Shown here: in pieces, positions 13,829-17,999 of the stretch | How positions within the stretch are numbered: the stretch's first letter is position 1 | Layout of the letters: each line of letters begins with the position of its first letter | Origin: Akkermansiaceae bacterium UBA2367 | GTDB taxonomy: Bacteria > Verrucomicrobiota > Verrucomicrobiia > Verrucomicrobiales > DEV007 | Direction of reading: 5' to 3' | Assembly: GCA_002344525.1 (NCBI GenBank) | Contig: DDTJ01000019.1 | Coordinates: forward strand, 1-17,999 | DNA length: 17,999 nucleotides | Notes under the pieces: model-generated | Seen by the model: only the letters and a program-made list of their open reading frames with translations | Databases searched by the model: none | What the model was told of the DNA's origin: nothing | Made by a program: the position numbers and the translations under genes

Positions 13829-14773
13829 TCAACCAACCGGGAACCACCGTTCCTCCCCCTTCAAAAACCGGGCGATCTCCCCGGCGGCCTCCAGTCTTCC
13901 GCGTCTTCGCTGCTCCTTTGTCGCCCCGCCGATATGGGGCGTGAGGATGACGTTTTCCATGGCGAAGAGGGCTTCGTTCACGACCGGCTCCTCCTCGTAG
14001 ACGTCGAAGGCCGCCCCGGCGAGATGGCCGGAGCGCAGGGACTCGACGACGGCGGCCTCGTCCATCACCTTGCCTCGGGCGACGTTGAGGAAGAAGGCTC
14101 CGCGTTTCATCTTGGCGAGCCGTTCCGCGTCGATGAGGCGGCGGGTGTCGGGAGTCAGGGGCACGAGCACGACGACCGCGTCGGATTCGGCGAGCAGTGA
14201 GTCGAGCGAGCGGTAGCCGGGATGCTCGTGGGGCGTCGCCTTGGTGTGGACCACCTCCATGCCGAAGGCGCGGGCGCGGGTCTCGACCATCTGCGCGATG
14301 CGTCCGTAGCCGATGATCCCGAGGGTTTTTCCGCCGAGGAGCGTGCCCTCCCATCTCAGAGGCTCCATTCCCCGCCGCGCCCAGTCGCCGGTGCGGACGA
14401 AGCGGTCGCCCTCGGCGATGCGCCGGGCGAGGGCGAGCATCAGCCCGAGGGTGTGGTCGGCGGTCGATTCGGCGAAGGCGGCGGGGGTGTTGCTTGCGGC
14501 GATGCCCCGGCGGCGCAGCTCGGCGAGGTCGAGGTTGTCGATGCCCATGGCGGCGTTGGCGACGAACTTCAGCGACTTCGCCGCGTCGAGAAGTTCGGCG
14601 TCGACGCGCAGTTCGCCTTGGGAGAGGACGGCCTCGCAATCGCCGATTTGTTCGAGGACTTGCGCCCGTGGCGCGGCCTTGACCCCGTTGTCTGGCATGA
14701 CGATCTCGGCGAGGCCGTCGAGTGGGGAGAGGTGTTCGCGCGGGATGGAAACGGTGACGAAGACGCGGGGCAT
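13829..14773 (-). CDS. D-isomer-specific 2-hydroxyacid dehydrogenase (glyoxylate/hydroxypyruvate reductase-like)
   Basis: This 314-residue NAD(P)-dependent oxidoreductase interconverts 2-keto and D-2-hydroxy acids in the cytoplasm. The N-terminal substrate domain contains NAAMGIDNLDL (73-83). The Rossmann motif is GKTLGIIGYGRIAQ (148-161); the third Gly of GxGxxG is Ala here. The catalytic residues are in place: Arg233 in NVARGKVMDE, Glu262 in DVYEEEP and His280 in LTPHIGG. No ACT or other regulatory domain follows, so it is the short form, unlike full-length SerA. The exact substrate (glyoxylate, hydroxypyruvate or phosphoglycerate) is not decidable from sequence. It follows the zinc alcohol dehydrogenase gene by 44 nt on the same strand, suggesting a shared sugar- or polyol-acid catabolic role. 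Confidence 0.9.
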   Translation of the reverse strand: MPRVFVTVSIPREHLSPLDGLAEIVMPDNGVKAAPRAQVLEQIGDCEAVLSQGELRVDAELLDAAKSLKFVANAAMGIDNLDLAELRRRGIAASNTPAAFAESTADHTLGLMLALARRIAEGDRFVRTGDWARRGMEPLRWEGTLLGGKTLGIIGYGRIAQMVETRARAFGMEVVHTKATPHEHPGYRSLDSLLAESDAVVVLVPLTPDTRRLIDAERLAKMKRGAFFLNVARGKVMDEAAVVESLRSGHLAGAAFDVYEEEPVVNEALFAMENVILTPHIGGATKEQRRRGRLEAAGEIARFLKGEERWFPVG

Positions 14774-14791
14774 GAGTTACTAGGGTTCGGG

Positions 14792-14816
14792 TTTCAGCGA
14801 CCTCCGCGTGCTGAAA
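14792..14816. other. Hairpin between alcohol dehydrogenase and hydroxyacid dehydrogenase genes
   Basis: TTTCAGC (14792-14798) and GCTGAAA (14810-14816) form a 7-bp stem with an 11-nt loop just after the alcohol dehydrogenase stop codon. No U-run follows on the minus strand, so read-through into the next gene is likely; it could stabilise the upstream mRNA. Confidence 0.35.
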
Positions 14817-14817
14817 A

Positions 14818-15849
14818 CTAAGGCTTCAAAATCACCTTCAAGAGTCCCTCCGTATTCCGGTGCAGCCGGGCGAACCAGTCCGCGCCGTCCTCCAGCTTGG
14901 CGACGGCGGAGATGAGCGGCTCGACTTGGATTTTCCCGCTGGCCACGGCTTCGACAGCCTCGGCGTATTCGCCGGCGGAGGCGCAACTGCCGAAGACGCT
15001 CAGTTCGCGGGTGACGAGGGCTTGGAGAGGGAAGGGGACCTCGGCCTTGAGATTGCCGACGCAACTGATGCTGCCGCCCTTGCGCACGGATGCGACGGCG
15101 AGCTGGATGGTGGGGCCGAAGCCGACGACTTCGAGGGCGTGGTCCGCGCCGTCGGGATTGCCGACGAGTTCGCGCACCTTTGCGGGCACGTCGTCACTGG
15201 AGACGAGAGCGGCGTCGGCACCGAGTTCCTTCGCGAGGGCAAGGCGTTTTTCGTCGATGTCCACGGCCACGACGAAGCCCGCACCTATGGCCTTGAGGGC
15301 CTGCACGACGAGCAGCCCGATCAAGCCCGCACCGACGACCACGGCCGAGTCGCCGGGTTTCAGGGGGAGGCGGTTGACCCCGTGGAGGGCGATGGAGACG
15401 GGCTCGGCGAAGGCGGCGTGCTCGTAGGAAAGGCCGCCGGGGATGGCATGGAGGATGTGCTCGGGCACGCGGACGTATTCGGCGAAGGCCCCGTGGCGGC
15501 GGTAGTCGCCGCAGGAGACCCCGAGGACGTTGCGGTTCGGGCAGAGGTTGACCTGCCCGGCGAGGCAGGAGGGGCATTTTCCGCAATAGACGGTGGAGTC
15601 GAAGGTGACGCGGTCGCCGACCTTCCATTTCCGCACCGCGCCGCCGACCTGCGCGATCTCGCCGGAAGCCTCGTGTCCCATGATGATGGGCGGGATGCGG
15701 CGGCCCGAGCTGCCGTCCATGCCGTGGATGTCCGAGCCGCAGATGCCGCAGGCCTTGACCGAGACGAGGACTTCGTTCTCCGCGATCTCGGGATCGGGCG
15801 CGTCGCCGTATTCGAACTGCTCGTAGGCGGTGAGGGTGAGGGCTTTCAT
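14818..15849 (-). CDS. Zinc-dependent medium-chain alcohol dehydrogenase (sorbitol/threonine DH-like)
   Basis: This 343-residue MDR-family dehydrogenase oxidises an alcohol or polyol with NAD(P). Catalytic-zinc ligands are Cys37 in ACGICGSDIHG, His59-Glu60 in MGHEASGE, and Glu149 in AFAEPVSIALHG. The structural-zinc loop is intact with Cys89, Cys92, Cys95 and Cys103. The dinucleotide motif VVGAGLIGLL spans 171-180, followed by VVAVDIDEKRL, whose Asp suggests NAD preference. An ATG at 15889-15891 would add 14 residues, but MDR proteins typically begin MKAL, so I use the ATG at 15847-15849. The upstream bases are pyrimidine-rich (TTTCCCCTCCCG). It lies upstream of the 2-hydroxyacid dehydrogenase gene. 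The substrate is unknown; the sequence resembles sorbitol, threonine and galactitol-phosphate dehydrogenases. Confidence 0.92.
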   Translation of the reverse strand: MKALTLTAYEQFEYGDAPDPEIAENEVLVSVKACGICGSDIHGMDGSSGRRIPPIIMGHEASGEIAQVGGAVRKWKVGDRVTFDSTVYCGKCPSCLAGQVNLCPNRNVLGVSCGDYRRHGAFAEYVRVPEHILHAIPGGLSYEHAAFAEPVSIALHGVNRLPLKPGDSAVVVGAGLIGLLVVQALKAIGAGFVVAVDIDEKRLALAKELGADAALVSSDDVPAKVRELVGNPDGADHALEVVGFGPTIQLAVASVRKGGSISCVGNLKAEVPFPLQALVTRELSVFGSCASAGEYAEAVEAVASGKIQVEPLISAVAKLEDGADWFARLHRNTEGLLKVILKP

Positions 15850-15949
15850 CGGGAGGGGAAATTGGGACTTGAAGCGAACCTCTAAGCGCAAGAAGGTGGC
15901 GCATCAATCCCCAATCGACCCCCGAATCCCCCCTTTGGCCACCCCTTTC

Positions 15950-16342
15950 ATGACGCCTTGGCTCCGAGTCATCTGCCCGCTTGCCGCCGCCGCCCTGCTC
16001 TCGCAATGCGAGACGATGGACACGGGCACGACGGGCGGAGGAGGCGGCTCGACGCGGACGGTCGTGGGCACGGAGTTCTATCTCGACGAGAAGGGCGTGA
16101 CCTATCGGGTTCCGGCCGGGGCGCAGGTCATCGGGGCGGGAGGGATCGACTGCGTCTTCATCATCGAGGGAGGGGGTTCCGTCGTGGCCCACTCGGGCAC
16201 GCGCAACAGCTACCGGGTCAAAAGCGGCGGGCATTTCCGGGGCTTCGCCCATCCCGCGACCGATTGCACCGTCACCTGCGAGCCCGGGGCCATCGTCGAA
16301 CAGGAGCAGACCGGGCCAGGGACGAGGTTTGTGGGTCCGTGA
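15950..16342 (+). CDS. Small putative lipoprotein of unknown function
   Basis: This 130-residue protein starts with a signal peptide, MTPWLRVICPLAAAALLSQC. The Cys at 20 is preceded by LSQ, an imperfect lipobox because Gln replaces the usual small residue at -1. A glycine-rich linker (TGTTGGGGGST) follows, then a beta-rich domain: GVTYRVPAGAQVIGAGG, CVFIIEGGGSVVAHSG, NSYRVKSGGHFRGFAH and CTVTCEPGAIVEQE. These look like repeated short strands of a small beta-helix or cupin-like fold. The frame is open upstream, but the signal sequence supports ATG at 15950. It is divergent from the alcohol dehydrogenase gene and followed 28 nt later by the first REP of the RAYT locus. The function is unknown. 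Confidence 0.65.
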   Translation: MTPWLRVICPLAAAALLSQCETMDTGTTGGGGGSTRTVVGTEFYLDEKGVTYRVPAGAQVIGAGGIDCVFIIEGGGSVVAHSGTRNSYRVKSGGHFRGFAHPATDCTVTCEPGAIVEQEQTGPGTRFVGP

Positions 16343-16370
16343 GGCGGGTGCGGGATTTGTGTGTCCTCGG

Positions 16371-16411
16371 GTAGGGCGCTTCGGGGTCGCAGGACGCCCG
16401 GTCCCCGACCA
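16371..16411 (+). repeat. REP element on the 3' side of the RAYT gene, right half truncated
   Basis: GTAG at 16371-16374 opens a palindrome that begins GGCGCTTCGG and ends GGACGCC (to 16398), with imperfect pairing (GGCG/CGCC at the base). A CCCCGACC follows (16403-16410), the first bases of the partner REP seen elsewhere, then the similarity stops. The segment 16374-16398 is repeated exactly at 16953-16977. Confidence 0.7.
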
Positions 16412-16429
16412 TCCAAGTCTCCCTTTCTC

Positions 16430-16894
16430 CTAGCGTTCGCAGAAAAAGGTCCATGGCCAATCGTCCCCTTCGCGCACCAGACCTGCCCGCAGGGGATTGT
16501 TGAACAAATACTCGGCTTTTTTGTGCCAGTTCTCGTCGTTCCTCAAACGGTGATCGAACCAGCGAGGTTGCCAGGAAATGCCATGCTCCTTCGCGGTCCA
16601 AGCTTTCCAGTTTCGCATCGTCTGTTCCATCGGATGTGAGAACTGGATCAACCCGTGAATATGGTCGGGCATCACGACGAAGGCGGAGCACCACCATGCC
16701 GTCGTTTCGTTCCGATGTCGTACGGAATCGATCAGTGCCGCGGCGACAGCAGGGGTTGCGAGCTGATTATCGCCGCGCTTCGCACAGCAAACAGTGATGA
16801 AGAAGATCGCTTCAGATTCCCTCACCCAATGAGGCGTTTTGTGGGACAAGAGCTTTCGGCGCGGATAGGATTGGTTTTCGCCGGAAGGATTCAT
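16430..16894 (-). CDS. REP-associated tyrosine transposase (RAYT, Y1/HUH family)
   Basis: This 154-residue single-strand transposase is related to IS200/IS605 TnpA. RAYTs bind and cleave GTAG-headed REP hairpins. Signatures are FFITVCCAKR (31-40) as the first strand, the HUH metal-binding motif VVMPDHIHGLI (74-83; His78 and His80), and a C-terminal helix with the nucleophile Tyr129 in KAEYLFNNPLRAGLV (126-140). The preceding SWQPRWFDHRLRNDENW is typical of RAYTs. All catalytic residues are present, so it may be active. An ATG at 16931-16933 would add 13 residues; I prefer the ATG at 16892-16894, preceded by a pyrimidine tract like other genes here. REP sequences lie on both sides, the expected organisation of a RAYT locus. 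Confidence 0.88.
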   Translation of the reverse strand: MNPSGENQSYPRRKLLSHKTPHWVRESEAIFFITVCCAKRGDNQLATPAVAAALIDSVRHRNETTAWWCSAFVVMPDHIHGLIQFSHPMEQTMRNWKAWTAKEHGISWQPRWFDHRLRNDENWHKKAEYLFNNPLRAGLVREGDDWPWTFFCER

Positions 16895-16952
16895 AGGTGG
16901 AAAGGTGCGATGAACACGAGCGAATTCTAGCATCCATTGGCCGCACTGCGAT

Positions 16953-17005
16953 GGGCGCTTCGGGGTCGCAGGACGCCTAACCCCGACCGGGCCGGTCGGG
17001 TCTAC
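16953..17005. repeat. REP pair on the 5' side of the RAYT gene, left head lost
   Basis: The left half (16953-16977) is an exact copy of 16374-16398 but lacks the complete GTAG head (ATG precedes it). The right half (16982-17005, -) is intact: read on its strand it is GTAG, A, stem CCCGACCG, loop GCC, stem CGGTCGGG. This is the mirror situation to the truncated copy at 16371-16411. Confidence 0.8.
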
Positions 17006-17019
17006 CTTGGCGGGTCCGG

Positions 17020-17103
17020 GTAGGGCGGTTCGGCCCGAACCACCACAAAGGGCGTGTTAGGGGCGCTGGATGCTCAACCCCCGACCGGGCCGGTCGGGTC
17101 TAC
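17020..17103. repeat. Paired REP palindromes (BIME-like) 4
   Basis: The left element (17020-17044, +) is GTAG, stem GGCGGTTCG, loop GCC, stem CGAACCACC, with one mismatch. The right element (17080-17103, -), on its strand, is GTAG, A, stem CCCGACCG, loop GCC, stem CGGTCGGG. It starts 14 nt after the preceding REP pair. Its right-hand GTAG overlaps the stop codon of the phosphodiester glycosidase gene. Confidence 0.85.
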
Positions 17104-17867
17104 CTCACCGACTCGGTGATCGCGAGGATGCCGGCGAACCAATTCGTCTCCTCGACCGGTCCGGTGAGACCGCGAAGGTGGATGTAGGAGATGTCGCCGT
17201 CGAGATAGAGGGCGTCGGGACAGGCGAGGTGGTCGCGGAAGAGTTCGGCGAAGCGGTAGAGATTGCTCATGCCCTTGTCGCGTTCGAGGACGGAACAGAC
17301 GAAGACGACTTGGCCATCCTTTGTCACCCCGACGCCGTTGCGGTAGCGTTTGCTCGTCGAATCGGGACCCAAGGCCGGGTGGATGCGCCCACCCTCGACG
17401 AGGAGCGGGCCGGATTGCGTCGCGAGCACGGGACTTTCGCCCGACTTGGCGTATCGGGATGATTCAAGGACGGCGGCGCTGCTGTCGGCGCGGAGGAAAA
17501 AGACGCCGTTCGGCTTCAGGAAGAAGTTCGGGGTGAGCTCTCCCTCGCTGCGCTTCACGAAATCGTCGAGGTTGAGCGCCGTCATCGTCCGGCCCTCGGC
17601 GATGTGGAGTCCGGTGGGGCGGAAGTTCCCCTCGAAAATGCCCGAATTCATCGCGAAGACGAGTCGGCGGCCTTGTGCCTCAAGCCGGGCCGAGAGCTTG
17701 GGGAAGGTGTTCGGCTCGCCCGCTTTTTCGGGAAGGTGGAGTTCGATTTTCACCGCCTTCGGATCGACGCGATGGACCCAGAAAGTCGCGCCGCCATGTT
17801 CGATGGTCTCAGAGTGGAGCGGGGCGGTGGCGAGGAGGAGACCGAAGAGGGTGGTGCGGGTGAGCAT
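17100..17867 (-). CDS. Secreted phosphodiester glycosidase family (NAGPA-domain) protein
   Basis: This 255-residue exported protein has an N-terminal signal (MLTRTTLFGLLLATAPLHS, cleavage around 19-20). The body matches the NAGPA/phosphodiester-glycosidase fold: GATFWVHRVDP (26-36), VFAMNSGIFEGNFRPTGL (70-87), a long central SGPLLVEGGRIH (152-163), RNGVGVTKDG (176-185) and the conserved DALYLDGDISYI (218-229) with Asp223 and Asp225. Relatives cleave sugar-phosphodiester linkages in glycans, and the bacterial substrate is usually unknown; periplasmic or cell-surface location is expected. The start is ATG at 17865-17867. AAGAGGGT directly precedes it, the closest thing to a Shine-Dalgarno among host genes but too near the start. 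The TAG stop lies within the GTAG head of a REP element. Confidence 0.85.
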   Translation of the reverse strand: MLTRTTLFGLLLATAPLHSETIEHGGATFWVHRVDPKAVKIELHLPEKAGEPNTFPKLSARLEAQGRRLVFAMNSGIFEGNFRPTGLHIAEGRTMTALNLDDFVKRSEGELTPNFFLKPNGVFFLRADSSAAVLESSRYAKSGESPVLATQSGPLLVEGGRIHPALGPDSTSKRYRNGVGVTKDGQVVFVCSVLERDKGMSNLYRFAELFRDHLACPDALYLDGDISYIHLRGLTGPVEETNWFAGILAITESVR

Positions 17868-17928
17868 ACCCTCTTATGCCGGACGGGGGATGGGGCGTCA
17901 AGTTTGGCGAAACTGGGGTGTGATTTCT

Positions 17929-17962
17929 TGCTCATACTCTTTACTCCTTACTCTTACTCCAT
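17929..17962. repeat. Heptamer-periodic tandem repeat upstream of the NAGPA gene
   Basis: The units are TGCTCAT, ACTCTTT, ACTCCTT, ACTCTT (one base short) and ACTCCAT. It lies 62 nt upstream of the minus-strand start at 17867. The remainder of 17868-17999 shows no gene I can support. Confidence 0.55.
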
Positions 17963-17999
17963 CCGAGCGTTGAGAGACTGAGATGCAACGGATTTTTGG

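Noticed and set aside
16371..17103. CRISPR-like array near the RAYT gene
   Set aside because: The repeats are palindromic, variably spaced and in opposing orientations, with no regular spacers and no cas genes.
17750..17935. Short minus-strand open frame starting MSKKSHPSF
   Set aside because: It overlaps the signal-peptide end of the NAGPA gene in another frame, starts inside the heptamer repeat and has no recognisable features.

Overview
This is a GC-rich (by eye about 65%), densely coding stretch of bacterial chromosome. An LptE-like outer-membrane lipoprotein, several signal peptides and RsmI/MiaB indicate a Gram-negative host. A eukaryotic-type glutamine synthetase II, FolE2, two CobW-type GTPases and start codons that nearly all lack a Shine-Dalgarno sequence would fit Verrucomicrobiota or a related PVC lineage. 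That placement is an inference from gene content, not from a phylogeny.

Layout. 1-211: 5' part of an IS1595-type transposase running off the window (-). 269-3254: a metal-homeostasis-like block (-) with a CobW GTPase, an unrecognised protein and a second CobW GTPase; the second has a promoter overlapped by a perfect nested palindrome resembling a Fur/Zur-family operator. 3336-5590: rsmI, an lptE-like gene and a degenerate CPBP membrane protein (-). 5713-6906: a sigma-54 promoter, glnII and a strong terminator (+). 7189-11930: a TPR membrane protein, a multi-pass membrane protein, miaB, folE2 and an aldo/keto reductase (-). A 224-bp MITE with perfect inverted ends sits exactly in the folE2 stop codon, between folE2 and miaB. 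12277-13803: a secreted protein (+). 13829-15849: a 2-hydroxyacid dehydrogenase and a zinc alcohol dehydrogenase (-). 15950-16342: a small lipoprotein (+). 16371-17103: a REP-associated tyrosine transposase (RAYT) gene bracketed by REP palindromes. 17100-17867: a NAGPA-type phosphodiester glycosidase (-).

The most notable system is the RAYT/REP pair. Besides the copies around the transposase, paired GTAG-headed palindromes occur at 1845-1923, 6993-7064 and 12039-12121. All have the GTAG heads facing outward and 8-9 bp stems with 3-nt loops. The stem sequences differ but remain complementary. Independently, four gene boundaries carry different tandem repeats that share an exact or near-exact 7-nt period, and the starts of most host genes are preceded by pyrimidine-rich tracts instead of Shine-Dalgarno sites.

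Functionally the genes are mostly housekeeping: nitrogen assimilation, rRNA and tRNA modification, folate/queuosine precursor synthesis, metal handling and envelope assembly. The mobile and repetitive DNA lies in the gaps between them.
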